Positions 26,994 to 36,066 are shown, numbered from the stretch's first letter. The stretch: 64,000 bases of DNA from an uncultured Bacteroides sp. (GCF_910585845.1 NZ_CAJUHF010000001.1:104878-168877), one strand, 5' to 3'. Program-made: numbers and translations. Notes: generated by a model not told the origin, from the letters alone.

Positions 26994-27377
26994 TTAATCA
27001 GCATTGATGCGTGCTTGATAATCTTGGGCATCCATCAATACGTCGAAGTTGTTTTCAGGATTGGGCTTGATCTTGATGAGCCAGCCTTCGCCGTAGGGGT
27101 CTTTGTTGACCAACTCCGGTTGGTCGGCAAGAGCTTCGTTCTGTTCCAGTACCTCTCCGCCTACGGGCATGAAGACGTCTGCAATGGTTTTCACTACTTC
27201 GATGGTACCGAATGCTTCGCCGGCTTCCAGTGTATCGCCTACTGCTTGAATGTCTACAAATACGACGTCGCCCAGTTGCTCCTGTGCGAAATCGGTGATG
27301 CCTACATAAGCTACATCGCCCTCAAGGCGTATCCACTCGTGATCTTTGGTGTACTTTACGTTCTCCGGAAAATTCAT
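26994..27377 (-). CDS. gcvH: Glycine cleavage system H protein
   Basis: 127 residues, typical length. It starts with NFPENVKYTKDHEWIRLEGD and has the lipoyl domain VGITDFAQEQLGDVVFVDI. The lipoyl-lysine is in TIEVVKTIADVFMPVGGEV, where most H proteins have ESVKA; the Lys itself is kept. H protein carries the aminomethyl group between the P, T and L proteins and can also take part in lipoate transfer. No other gcv genes are nearby. Confidence 0.96.
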   Translation of the reverse strand: MNFPENVKYTKDHEWIRLEGDVAYVGITDFAQEQLGDVVFVDIQAVGDTLEAGEAFGTIEVVKTIADVFMPVGGEVLEQNEALADQPELVNKDPYGEGWLIKIKPNPENNFDVLMDAQDYQARINAD

Positions 27378-27437
27378 AATTGTTAGTTTTTAAGGATTAA
27401 TACTTATCTTAATTGGTAATATTCATGATTCATCATT

Positions 27438-28100
27438 CTAAAAGAGAAAGACGCGGAACAGGATGTTACTTAGCGGGTGTAGCACCAGTAGGGAACATGC
27501 CAGTCCGACGGCAAAGCCGGCAAGTACCTCTCCTAACGTGTGATGTTGCAGGATGATGCGTGCCGTGCCCAGTATGCCGGCAACCAGTATGAACAGGCAC
27601 AACCACCAGATGGGGTTATAACCGAACAACGCACTGAAGGAGACCAGTCCGCCAATGATAGCACCTATGCCTGCCATGTGTTCACTCAGTTTCCACTTCA
27701 GGTTGACGATGATACAGATAATCATCATGACGAGTGCGGCGAGTATGATGCCGGTCATGTACCAAGGTATGTTGAGCCTATGCATCATCATCAGGCAGAA
27801 TGCATAAGAGATGATTGTCAGCAGGAAGGGCATGAAGCGGCGTTTGCGTTCGCCCAGTTCCTGCGGGGTATATCCATTGATTTTGCGAAACAGGAATATG
27901 GTGAGCGTAGGCATGAATATGGTGAAGCAGTATACCACTCCCAGCACAATCAGCTTGTATTGCATGGGCATGATGTGCAGGTATGAGAAGAGGAATAGGA
28001 TCAGGAATGCCAGAAAGGGGATGGAGAACGGCGTGAATATGGCCGAAATCACCCGGGACACTCTGATCAGGGTCTTGTCTGCTATGAGATGTTGTTCCAT
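27438..28100 (-). CDS. PAP2-superfamily membrane protein (degenerate phosphatase motifs)
   Basis: 220 residues with about six membrane helices. Near the C-terminus, SEHMAGIGA stands where PAP2 enzymes have PSGH, and GTARIILQHHTLGEVLAG resembles the last PAP2 motif SRx5Hx3D with Glu for Asp; the first motif (Kx6RP) is weak (ERKRRFMPF). It therefore belongs to the PAP2 fold but its catalytic power is doubtful. It lies between rpoN and gcvH with short gaps (58 and 60 bp), all on the minus strand. Confidence 0.75.
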   Translation of the reverse strand: MEQHLIADKTLIRVSRVISAIFTPFSIPFLAFLILFLFSYLHIMPMQYKLIVLGVVYCFTIFMPTLTIFLFRKINGYTPQELGERKRRFMPFLLTIISYAFCLMMMHRLNIPWYMTGIILAALVMMIICIIVNLKWKLSEHMAGIGAIIGGLVSFSALFGYNPIWWLCLFILVAGILGTARIILQHHTLGEVLAGFAVGLACSLLVLHPLSNILFRVFLF

Positions 28101-28158
28101 TTTTGCAAGATTGATAAATAAGTTAGTTTCCTGTTTGCCGTTCTCTCCGTTTTATCTG

Positions 28159-29643
28159 TCATCTTCGGAGCCTGGCTACGGGTATATTCATCTGTTGTCT
28201 GTATTTCGCTACGGTGCGGCGTGCTATGGGATAGCCTTTTTCTTTCAGCATTTCCGTCAGTTCGTCGTCCGTATAGGGCTTTTTCTTGTTCTCGTTGTCG
28301 ATGCACTCTTTCAGCAGCCTGCGTATTTCGCGTACGGAGGTCTCTTCGCCCTCTTCGTTGACATAGCCGTCATTGAAGAAGTATTTCAGCGAGTAGATGC
28401 CGAAGTTGGTCTGCACATACTTGCTGTTGCTGACGCGTGATATGGTGGAGAGATCCAGTCCGGTACGCTCTGCGACGTCTTTCAGTATCATGGGGCGTAG
28501 CAGGGATTCGTCTCCTTCGAGGAAGAAAGGACGTTGCAGGTCGATGATTGCCTGCATGGTGGTCATCAGGGTGTTCTGGCGTTGCTTCACGGCGTCGATG
28601 AATCCTTGTGCGGCATCCATCTTCTGTTTCAGGAACATCATGGCCTCTTTGGATTCCTTCGACTGGTTTGCCTTGTTGCGGGTATGCTCTTCCACCATTT
28701 CGGTGAAGTCGCGGCTCATGCGCAGTTCCGGTACATTCCGATTGTTCAGTGTCAGGTTGATGGTGCCGTCGTCGTAAGTGTCTACGATGAAGTCGGGCAC
28801 GATCTGCTGCATATTCCTTCCGATGGTCTCACCCAGCGATGCGCCCGGACGAGGGTTCAGTTTGCAGATTTCGTTGATGGCTTGTCGGAAGGGTTCCTCT
28901 TCCAGGCCGAGTTTCTGCTGTATCTTGTCCCAATGCTTACGGGTGAACTCTTCGTAGCATTCGGTGATGATGGCTTCTTCCGTGTGGAGCAGCGGGCTGG
29001 AAGGTTGCTGCTCTATCTTGCGTCGTATCTGTATGAGCAGGCACTCTTGCAGGTTGCGTGCTCCCAGTCCGGCGGGGTCGAAGTCCTGAATGGTTTTCAG
29101 AGCTTCTTCCAGTTCTCCGATGGTGGCGTCGATGCCGACGTAGATGGCGAGCTCGTCGCTGATGCTGTCCAGCGATTTGCGCAGCAGGCCGTCGTCGTCC
29201 AGTGAGCCGATCAGGTATTCCGCCAGTTCGCGTTGCCGTTCGCTCAGGTTTCGTTCACCCAACTGCTCTTTCAGGGTCTCGTAGAAAGATGTGGTGTCGG
29301 AGAAGGGGATTTCTTCTGCCTGTTCGCCTCTGCTGCGGTTGTTCTCCTGCAATTTATAATCGGGGATGTCGTCTTCGTTCAGGTAGTCGCTCAGGGAGTC
29401 GTAGTTGGTGTCTCCGCCATCTTCCGAGTTAGGTTCCGTATCGGTAGCGTCGGTATATTCATCTCCCGCAGACTCCTCTTTGCCCTCTTCCAGTGCCGGA
29501 TTCTCTAAAAGCTCGGCGCGCACGCGGTCTTCCAATTCCACGGCAGGAAGCTCCAATAGCTTCACTACCAGAATTTGCTGCGGTGACAGCGTCTGTATCT
29601 GCTGCTGCGCCTGCGTTTGTACTTGTCTGGAACTTTGTGCCAT
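28159..29643 (-). CDS. rpoN: RNA polymerase sigma-54 factor
   Basis: 494 residues from the ATG at 29641-29643 (MAQSSRQVQTQAQQQ); an ATG 19 codons earlier is open but not family-like. Region I is Gln-rich (QQQIQTLSPQQILVVKLLEL), which senses enhancer-bound activators; a long acidic region II follows (to about residue 100). The core-binding domain contains FDPAGLGARNLQECL, and the RpoN box near the end reads ARRTVAKYRQQMNIP. It directs transcription from -24/-12 promoters with AAA+ activators, none of which is in this window. Confidence 0.96.
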   Translation of the reverse strand: MAQSSRQVQTQAQQQIQTLSPQQILVVKLLELPAVELEDRVRAELLENPALEEGKEESAGDEYTDATDTEPNSEDGGDTNYDSLSDYLNEDDIPDYKLQENNRSRGEQAEEIPFSDTTSFYETLKEQLGERNLSERQRELAEYLIGSLDDDGLLRKSLDSISDELAIYVGIDATIGELEEALKTIQDFDPAGLGARNLQECLLIQIRRKIEQQPSSPLLHTEEAIITECYEEFTRKHWDKIQQKLGLEEEPFRQAINEICKLNPRPGASLGETIGRNMQQIVPDFIVDTYDDGTINLTLNNRNVPELRMSRDFTEMVEEHTRNKANQSKESKEAMMFLKQKMDAAQGFIDAVKQRQNTLMTTMQAIIDLQRPFFLEGDESLLRPMILKDVAERTGLDLSTISRVSNSKYVQTNFGIYSLKYFFNDGYVNEEGEETSVREIRRLLKECIDNENKKKPYTDDELTEMLKEKGYPIARRTVAKYRQQMNIPVARLRR

Positions 29644-29812
29644 ACTTCTTTTGCTATATTGAGTTACAACTATGGAAGATTTCCTACCGCAAAAATACAT
29701 AATAGTTCGGGAACGCGAAACCTTCTCATACGATATTTAACAAGAAACCGGGGGCTTGGTTGCATTTTTGTTCCTATCTTTGGGGGCAAACTACTAAAAA
29801 AACTGGAATGTT

Positions 29813-31186
29813 ATGTTTACTAAAGAAACGTATGTGCAGCGCAGGGCCCAGCTGAAAAAAAATATCGGCTCCGGAGTATTATTGTTTTTGGGTAACGACG
29901 ACCAGGGGTTGAACTATGAAGACAATGCCTTCCGTTACCGTCAGGATTCCACTTTCCTCTACTATTTCGGTTTGTCGTTTGCCGGGTTGTCGGCAATCAT
30001 CGATGTGGATGAAGATAAAGAGATCATTTTCGGCGATGAGCTGACCATCGACCACATTGTCTGGATGGGTACCCAGCCTACGCTGCACGAGAAGGCGGCT
30101 ATGGTGGGCATCACCGAGACTTGTCCTTTTGCTGAGATTGTCAGCTATCTGCACAAGGCGGTGCAGAAAGGGCAGACGATACACTATCTTCCCCCTTATC
30201 GTGCCGAGCATAAATTAAAACTGATGGATTGGCTGGGCATTCCGCCTGCCCGACAGGAGGGCTCTGTACCGTTTATCCGTGCGGTGGTGGCACAGCGTAA
30301 CTACAAGTCGGCAGAGGAGATTGCCGAGATAGAGAAGGCGTGCGACGTGACAGCCGACATGCACATCAAGGCGATGGAAGTGATTCGTCCCGGTATGTAC
30401 GAATATGAGGTCGTGGCAGCAATGAACCACGTGGCAGAGAGGAATAACTGCGAACTCTCTTTTGCCACGATTGCCACCGTCAACGGTCAGACGTTGCACA
30501 ACCATTACCACGGCAATAAGATCAAGCCGGGCGACCTGTTCTTGATTGATGCAGGTGCCGAGCTTCCTTCGGGCTATTGCGGCGACATGTCGTCCACCGT
30601 ACCTGCCGACAAGACCTTCACACCGAAGCAACGTGCTGTCTATGAAATTCAGAATGCCATGCATCTGGAGTCGGTGAAAGCGCTCCGTCCCGGCATTCCT
30701 TATATGGAGGTCTATGAACTGTCTGCCCGTGTCATGGTGGAAGGTATGAAGTCGCTTGGGTTGATGAAAGGTAATGCCGAAGATGCCGTGCGCGAAGGGG
30801 CGCATGCCCTGTTCTATCCTCACGGTCTGGGACACATGATGGGACTGGATGTGCACGATATGGAGAACCTGGGCGAACTCTGGGTAGGTTACGACGGTCA
30901 GCCGAAGAGTACGCAGTTCGGCCGTAAGAGCCAGCGCCTTGCCATTCCGCTGCAACCGGGATTCGTGCATACTGTAGAACCGGGCATTTACTTCATTCCC
31001 GAACTGATTGACCTCTGGAAGGGAGAGAAGAAGTTCACGGACTTTATCAATTATGATAAGGTAGAAGTGTACCGCAACTTTGGCGGCATCCGCAATGAGG
31101 AAGACTATCTGATCACCGAAACCGGTGCACGCCGCCTGGGCAAGAAGGTGCCTTTGACACCGGAAGAGGTTGAGGCGCTGAGATAA
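29813..31186 (+). CDS. Xaa-Pro aminopeptidase (aminopeptidase P)
   Basis: 457 residues, cytoplasmic. The N-terminal creatinase-like domain (YFGLSFAGLSAIIDVDED) precedes the pita-bread metallopeptidase fold. The five metal ligands are visible: Asp in FLIDAGAELPSGYCGDMSST (two Asp), His in YPHGLGHMMGLDVHD, Glu in HTVEPGIYF and Glu in GGIRNEEDYL. It removes the first residue from peptides with Pro in second place. A TATCTTTG box at 29775-29782 is the likely -7 element. Divergent from rpoN. Confidence 0.95.
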   Translation: MFTKETYVQRRAQLKKNIGSGVLLFLGNDDQGLNYEDNAFRYRQDSTFLYYFGLSFAGLSAIIDVDEDKEIIFGDELTIDHIVWMGTQPTLHEKAAMVGITETCPFAEIVSYLHKAVQKGQTIHYLPPYRAEHKLKLMDWLGIPPARQEGSVPFIRAVVAQRNYKSAEEIAEIEKACDVTADMHIKAMEVIRPGMYEYEVVAAMNHVAERNNCELSFATIATVNGQTLHNHYHGNKIKPGDLFLIDAGAELPSGYCGDMSSTVPADKTFTPKQRAVYEIQNAMHLESVKALRPGIPYMEVYELSARVMVEGMKSLGLMKGNAEDAVREGAHALFYPHGLGHMMGLDVHDMENLGELWVGYDGQPKSTQFGRKSQRLAIPLQPGFVHTVEPGIYFIPELIDLWKGEKKFTDFINYDKVEVYRNFGGIRNEEDYLITETGARRLGKKVPLTPEEVEALR

Positions 31187-31200
31187 TCTTAAGAAATAGA

Positions 31201-31255
31201 AAATTGAGAGTTGAGAGTTTGGAGGAGTAGGTATTCCCAACTCTCAACTAATTTT
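31201..31255 (+). terminator. Terminator-like hairpin after the X-Pro aminopeptidase gene
   Basis: AGTTGAGAGTT within 31208-31219 pairs with AACTCTCAACT (31239-31249), followed by AATTTTAAT. The left arm is built from short direct repeats (TTGAGAG, TTGAGAG). Confidence 0.6.
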
Positions 31256-31271
31256 AATCATAAATAATTCC

Positions 31272-32441
31272 ATGGAACAACCAATACAAAGACATGCACG
31301 GGTCGATGTGGCAGACGTGCTGCGCGGACTGGCAGTGATGGGTATCATCTTGCTGCATTCAATTGAACATTTCAACTTCTATTCCTTCCCCGATGCGTCC
31401 ACTCAGAGCGTATGGCTTAACTTTTCGGACAAGGCGATATGGGACGGGCTCTTTTTCCTCTTTGGCGGCAAGGCGTATGCCGTGTTTGCCCTGCTCTTCG
31501 GTTTCAGTTACTTCATCCAGTATGACAACCAGCGCCTGCGTGGGCGGGACTTCCGGTTGCGTTTCTGTTGGCGGTTGGTGCTGCTGTTCATCCTCGGTAA
31601 CATCAATGCGGTCTTCTTTACGGGCGAAGTGCTGGTGCTCTATTCGTTGGTGGGCTTCATCCTGCCGTTAGCGTGCCGGTTGCGTGATAAATGGATATTC
31701 GTCTTGGCATGCGTGCTGCTTGTTCAGCCGTTGCCGCTTTACTACATAGCACGTACCATCCTCGATCCGGAGTTCGCCGCACCTGTTTTGCCGACGGGTA
31801 GCCTGTGGGCAGCTACGTTCGAAGTGCAGGGGCACGGAACTTTCCTTGAGACGCTGCGTGTCAATCTGTGGGAAGGACAGTTGGCAAGTCTGGCTTGGGC
31901 ATGGGATCACGGGCGAGTATTTCAGACGGCGGCTCTTTTCCTCTTCGGGTATCTGATAGGCCGTCGGGGATTGTTCTTGAAGGAGAACCTGAAGTTCTGG
32001 AACAAGGTGCTGTGTGGTTCTCTGGTCGCTTTCTTCCCGCTCTACGGATTGGGTAATATGCTGCCCGACTTTGTGTCGAACCCTGCGGTGCGTACGCCGC
32101 TGTTGCTCGTTGTCTCTTCATTGTATAAGTTTGCTTTTATGCTGCTGCTTGTTTCGGCTGTGCTGAATGCTTACTATCGCACCAACTTGCAGCAACGCAT
32201 GAACACCTTTATTCCTTACGGCCGTATGAGCCTGACCAACTACATCACACAGAGTATCATTGGCTCTATGCTGTTTTATAACTGGGGATTCAGCCTGCAT
32301 GATGATTTGGGTATTACGGCAAGTGTATTGGTCGGTGCGCTGATTTTCGTGCTACAGTTGACTTTCTGTCGCTGGTGGTTGCGCCATCATAGTCATGGTC
32401 CGTTGGAATATCTGTGGAAGAGGGCGACGTGGCTGAAGTAA
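31272..32441 (+). CDS. DUF418 family membrane protein
   Basis: 389 residues with about ten membrane helices. The opening DVADVLRGLAVMGIILLHS and the C-terminal block YGRMSLTNYITQSIIGSML are the hallmarks of the DUF418/YeiB family, which is related to membrane acyltransferases. Bacillus relatives are poorly characterised. It lies 85 bp after the aminopeptidase gene with a hairpin between, so it may have its own promoter. Function unknown. Confidence 0.85.
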   Translation: MEQPIQRHARVDVADVLRGLAVMGIILLHSIEHFNFYSFPDASTQSVWLNFSDKAIWDGLFFLFGGKAYAVFALLFGFSYFIQYDNQRLRGRDFRLRFCWRLVLLFILGNINAVFFTGEVLVLYSLVGFILPLACRLRDKWIFVLACVLLVQPLPLYYIARTILDPEFAAPVLPTGSLWAATFEVQGHGTFLETLRVNLWEGQLASLAWAWDHGRVFQTAALFLFGYLIGRRGLFLKENLKFWNKVLCGSLVAFFPLYGLGNMLPDFVSNPAVRTPLLLVVSSLYKFAFMLLLVSAVLNAYYRTNLQQRMNTFIPYGRMSLTNYITQSIIGSMLFYNWGFSLHDDLGITASVLVGALIFVLQLTFCRWWLRHHSHGPLEYLWKRATWLK

Positions 32442-32485
32442 ACCGATGGCTGAAGTAAACGATTTCCCTAATTCATAGTATCTAA

Positions 32486-32570
32486 AGATACTTTGCCATT
32501 TATCTTTAGATACTTTGCCATTTATGTAAAGATACTCGGCCATTTATGTAAACATACTCAGAATACAAGG
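32486..32570. repeat. 22-bp tandem array, AGATACTTTGCCATTTATG type, locus B
   Basis: Four units start at 32486, 32508, 32530 and 32552, exactly 22 bp apart. The first reads AGATACTTTGCCATTTATCT and the last ACATACTCAGAATACAAGG. This is the same unit, drifting in the same direction, as the array at 9942-10071, 22.5 kb away. Both sit downstream of plus-strand genes and before a convergent gene. Confidence 0.88.
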
Positions 32571-32629
32571 CATTTCACGCTTTTCGTCAGTTCTCAGCGG
32601 AAGAGCTTGTGGAAAAGCAGAAGAAAATA

Positions 32630-32670
32630 GCAGGGATGGCACACTGGTTGTTTCAATGTGTCATCCCTGC
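32630..32670. terminator. Terminator between DUF418 gene and barrel gene
   Basis: GCAGGGATGGCACA at 32630-32643 pairs with TGTGTCATCCCTGC (32657-32670) through a G-T wobble, loop of 13 nt. The genes on both sides are convergent; T-rich sequence follows on the plus strand. Confidence 0.8.
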
Positions 32671-32705
32671 ACCATTTTACTATTTTATAGTATCTCCTTT
32701 ATCGA

Positions 32706-33356
32706 TTATAGCATTACCTTTACCGACAGGCCGAAGTCTGCTCTGAGTACGTTGATGCGGTTCCATTTGTCCAATTTCAGGGTATTCTTATCGTTGCCTG
32801 CGGTTGCTTTCAGTGAAGAGGCATGGCCACCCATAACCGAAAGATTGGCTCCTAAAAAGAGGTTCCCGTAGATACGGCGACAGAGGGACAGGTCGGCATT
32901 GGCACCGAAGAAACCTTTCTTGAAGGTCTGTTCCGTCGAGTTGTAGAGGCTTTCGCAACGGTAGTTCATGTAGCCGGCACCTATCATGCAGTCGAAGTGC
33001 CATTTGTCGGAGACGGGAACACGGACACCGATTTGCGGGGCGATGTAGGTCAGATCCAGATTGTCGGCTGCCTGTGTATCCGAGTCAATGCCATAGTTTG
33101 CGGCATCGGAGAAGAGGTTGAACTTCAATCCTGCCTGGAATGCTTTCCCCAGCAGGTAGTTCATTTTGATGTTTCCGCTGAAACCATTCTTATATTCTCC
33201 ACGATAGCCGACGCCGTAGGGAGAGAGGTTGGATTTCCCGAATAACTGTCCGGCACCCAAATCGACGGATACGGAAAAACGTTCGTTACTTGCCGACTGC
33301 CCATAACTCAAGACCACGAAGAAAAGGCACAAAACAAAAAAGACAGACTTTTTCAT
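32706..33356 (-). CDS. Outer-membrane beta-barrel protein, unknown function
   Basis: 216 residues. It has a clean signal peptide (KKSVFFVLCLFFVVLSYGQS) and then amphipathic strands typical of a small eight-stranded barrel, such as GFSGNIKMNYLLGKAFQAGL, PQIGVRVPVSDKWHFDCMIG and GYMNYRCE. The C-terminus (VLRADFGLSVKVML) is strand-like but does not end in Phe. It resembles porin-family/OmpA-like barrels of Bacteroidetes in size. No operon partner; a terminator separates it from DUF418. Confidence 0.7.
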   Translation of the reverse strand: MKKSVFFVLCLFFVVLSYGQSASNERFSVSVDLGAGQLFGKSNLSPYGVGYRGEYKNGFSGNIKMNYLLGKAFQAGLKFNLFSDAANYGIDSDTQAADNLDLTYIAPQIGVRVPVSDKWHFDCMIGAGYMNYRCESLYNSTEQTFKKGFFGANADLSLCRRIYGNLFLGANLSVMGGHASSLKATAGNDKNTLKLDKWNRINVLRADFGLSVKVML

Positions 33357-33470
33357 AATAATACTTTGTTTAATTAATATATGTTGACTCGGCTTTTAAA
33401 ACAGATGCCAAAACTGCTATTGTTTTTCAGAAATTGTGTTCTTATATTGATGCATTTATGCTTAATTAAT

Positions 33471-33752
33471 TCATAATGAGGAATGGAAAATAGAAATTTG
33501 TGATCTCTTTATATACAAAAATAGATTAATAAATCTGATTCCACCAGCTTTTTCTTTATTTTTTTTCAAAGTATGTTCGAGAACATGTTTTTTTTGTATA
33601 CTTGGGACAACAGGCTGTCTCATAACAAATAATCTAATGATGCCTTTCATTACCTCTTTAAGTTTCGCAAGCTCAACTTGAGTTATCTTTATTCCTTTGT
33701 ATGGTGTGATGCATTCCTCCGAACTAAAATAACAATCGAAAATAAATGCCAT
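33471..33752 (-). CDS. Possible small protein of 93 residues, doubtful
   Basis: An open frame starting MAFIFDCYFSSEECITPY and rich in Lys and Ile. It has no recognisable domain, signal or membrane segment, and the region is AT-rich, where long open frames arise less easily by chance than in GC-rich DNA. The segment QVELAKLKEVMKGIIRLFV could form a helix. It could be a remnant of an accessory gene. I cannot support a function. Confidence 0.25.
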   Translation of the reverse strand: MAFIFDCYFSSEECITPYKGIKITQVELAKLKEVMKGIIRLFVMRQPVVPSIQKKHVLEHTLKKNKEKAGGIRFINLFLYIKRSQISIFHSSL

Positions 33753-33996
33753 ATTTCACCATCACATCTTTCACCCATTTGCTAATCTTATAAAACACAA
33801 ATGTTTATGGTGAGACATCTGGTTCCTCCGGCATTTGGAGTGATGGTCTACTTTTCTATTCGTTTTATTATCCGGTGGGTTGAAAGCGCATTGAGTGATC
33901 CGGTAATCTATCACTTGAAATATCTGATAAGTATTAATTATTAATTAGTTGATAGGTTGATTTGTTCGCTGTTAACTCTAAATTCCAAATCGCCGG

Positions 33997-34128
33997 ATTT
34001 CTCTGGGCTTTGTGTCGGATTCCCCTGGGGTTTGTATCCAATTCCCCTGGGGTTTTCCGGACAAATGCGGGGCAACGTTCCGGCAAACCCCAGGGGATTT
34101 GGTGGCAAATGCGGCGGCTTTTTACCCG
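33997..34128. repeat. 22-bp tandem array, ATTCCCCTGGGGTTTG type
   Basis: Six units start at 33997, 34019, 34041, 34063, 34085 and 34107, each exactly 22 bp. Units two and three contain the palindrome CCCCTGGGG; unit five holds the inverted form AAACCCCAGGGG; units four and six share AAATGCGG. The array is GC-rich in an AT-rich gap, and its inverted members can fold into hairpins. Confidence 0.87.
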
Positions 34129-34304
34129 TATTACGGCTCCCAATGTTGCAGGCGGTCGTTCTGCAGGGAGTGATCGTCGGGATTGTTATCAGTGTTGGCT
34201 GTTTCTGTGATGCCAAAGCTAAGGTTTGGCATCACAAAGTTAAGGTTTAGCGGCATAAACGTGAACTTTAGCCACCCTGGAATTCCCGAATACACTACAA
34301 ACGA

Positions 34305-34346
34305 ATCCACCACGTCCGCGATAGGATTACGCGTGACGTGGTGGAT
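34305..34346 (-). terminator. Terminator of the sensor-kinase gene
   Basis: ATCCACCACGT (34305-34315) pairs perfectly with ACGTGGTGGAT (34336-34346) around a 20-nt loop, 42 bp past the stop codon at 34388. Confidence 0.65.
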
Positions 34347-34387
34347 ATAGGATGTGTTTATTCTCAAGGTATGTGATGTCTGTCTGT

Positions 34388-35893
34388 TCAGGTATGCAAT
34401 TCCAGTACGAAACGGCACCCCTTGGTGTAACTGTTGTCCAGGGTCAGGTTGCCATTCATCTTGGTGGCAATCAGTGAACAAATAGGCAGTCCCAATCCGT
34501 CGCCCTGCGTGAGGTCTTTCACTTCGGTGAAGGGCTTGAAGAGGTTCTCTTGCGCTTCGGCGGGGATGCCGCATCCGGTGTCGCTGACAATGAGTTGCTG
34601 GGTGTGCGCACCCCGTTTCTTGAAGTCCAGCCAGATCTTTCCGCCTTCCGGAGTGAACTGGGCGGCGTTGTTCAGCAGGTGGAGCAGGATACGTTCCAAT
34701 TGCTCGGGATTTGTCTTTACGCTGAGCTTCGGGGCGTTGACCGTGGCGGTGATGTCCGGTTTCAGTCCGGCTTTTATCTTGTCCATCACGCCTTCGCAGA
34801 AGGTGTTGATGTTGATTTCACGCATTTCGTAGGTCTCGGCGAGCGTGCTCTCCAGTTCGGACAGTTCTTGGATGTGCTCGGCAAAGGTCTTCAATGCCTG
34901 TACGCCCGGCTGGTTGGCATCCAGTGTGTTCAGCGTCGGCTCCATCTGGGCGGAGATGTTGCGGATGAACTGGCTCTTCAGTTCGTTATGCTCGTTGGCT
35001 ATCTGGATCGCCTTCTTTTGCTTGCGGGTAAGGAAGATGAAACGCATCAACACAATAGCTCCTAACACCAGTGCAGCGGCAAGTACACCGGCAAGTACAC
35101 AAAGGCCGATGATGATGTATTGCTTGGTGCTCAGCGAGTCGTCTTTCTCCTGAATGGTTGCCAGGCTCTCTTCGTACTTGCGCGTGACGATGTTCAGTTC
35201 GTCTTGTGCGGTGAGGGCTTTGACAGAGTCGGTCCAAAGGATGTATTTGTCGTAGGTGCGTGCCACCAGTCCGGCGTTGTTTGCCTTGCGGGCGATGGTG
35301 ATCAGGTTCTTGTACGATTCGTCCACTTTGGCATAGTTCTTCTGCTCTTTGTATTGACCGATCAGACGGTTGATGCAGGCGTCGCCTTGGGCGTTCATTC
35401 CGAAAGTGTAGTAATAGTTGGCTTGGGTGTAGAGCAGGTCATTGCTCAGCGAATCGTTACGTGCCGCCTTGGCAGTCTCCTCCAGTTTGTTCAGCTGCTC
35501 TTTGGCGCGGGCGGGATTTTTCAGGTTGATATACATTTGCAGGCGTTCCTTGCTGATGCGGAAGTGCAGGGCGGGCATGGGTTTGCTTTGTTTCTGTTCG
35601 CCGTCGCTCACCAGCAGGTCGGCGCTGCGCAGCAGTTCGAATGCCTCTTTGTAGTAGTTCTCGCGGTGATAGAGTGCACAGGCGTTGATGCCGCACTCTA
35701 CGGCCTGTTCATATTTTCCCTGCGAAGAGAAAGCGTTGTAGGCTTGCAGGAACAGGTAGCGTGCCTTGATGTATTCTTTTTGGGCAAGATGTCCTTGTGC
35801 CTGTTTCATTTGTTCTTCGGCACGGGATTGCGGATATGCTTTATAGCAAGTGCAAAAAGCAGCTAAAAAAAGGATAGTAATTATCTTTCTCAT
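34388..35893 (-). CDS. TPR sensor histidine-kinase-like protein lacking the phosphoacceptor His
   Basis: 501 residues. A signal peptide (residues 1-22) is followed by TPR-like helical repeats in the periplasm (about 25-250), one membrane helix (258-285) and a cytoplasmic kinase module. The H-box should read NISHELRTPL, but here it is NISAQMEPTL, with Ala315 where His belongs. The ATP-binding domain looks intact: N box LLHLLNNAAQFTPEGG (403-418), G1 VSDTGCGIP (436-444), G2 GDGLGLPIC (464-472). It cannot autophosphorylate in the usual way, so it may act as an ATP-sensing regulator or partner another kinase. No response regulator is adjacent. Confidence 0.88.
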   Translation of the reverse strand: MRKIITILFLAAFCTCYKAYPQSRAEEQMKQAQGHLAQKEYIKARYLFLQAYNAFSSQGKYEQAVECGINACALYHRENYYKEAFELLRSADLLVSDGEQKQSKPMPALHFRISKERLQMYINLKNPARAKEQLNKLEETAKAARNDSLSNDLLYTQANYYYTFGMNAQGDACINRLIGQYKEQKNYAKVDESYKNLITIARKANNAGLVARTYDKYILWTDSVKALTAQDELNIVTRKYEESLATIQEKDDSLSTKQYIIIGLCVLAGVLAAALVLGAIVLMRFIFLTRKQKKAIQIANEHNELKSQFIRNISAQMEPTLNTLDANQPGVQALKTFAEHIQELSELESTLAETYEMREININTFCEGVMDKIKAGLKPDITATVNAPKLSVKTNPEQLERILLHLLNNAAQFTPEGGKIWLDFKKRGAHTQQLIVSDTGCGIPAEAQENLFKPFTEVKDLTQGDGLGLPICSLIATKMNGNLTLDNSYTKGCRFVLELHT

Positions 35894-36022
35894 ATAATGA
35901 TTCTTTTTATTCGCTCACAAAGTTAAGACATTCTTTGGTAGATTGTATAAAATAGGCAAATAAAAAGTTACGTACCCCTATCAGATGTATCACTATCCAC
36001 TCCATTCCGACTATATACCAAA

Positions 36023-36066
36023 CTCCGTACCCCCTCCAGGCGCATGGGCATGGAAGGGGTACGGAG
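36023..36066 (-). terminator. Terminator hairpin after the nucleoside-kinase-like gene
   Basis: CTCCGTACCCCCTCCA (36023-36038) pairs at 15 of 16 positions with TGGAAGGGGTACGGAG (36051-36066), 12-nt loop. A second small palindrome, GCTTCCGGAAGC, lies beside it at 36073-36084. Confidence 0.7.

Larger units (their letters stand above)
33753..34387. other. 635-bp repeat-bearing gap downstream of the sensor kinase
   Basis: No gene is seen. It holds the 22-bp GC-rich array at 33997-34128, then three 21-bp AAAGYTAAGGTTTRGC-like units beginning at 34215, 34236 and 34257 (the last inverted in part), and a terminator hairpin for the sensor-kinase gene at 34305-34346. Confidence 0.7.

Noticed and set aside
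26994..27377. GcvH with a defective lipoyl site
   Set aside because: EVVKT differs from the usual ESVKA, but the modified Lys and the flanking fold are kept, so there is no reason to call it inactive.
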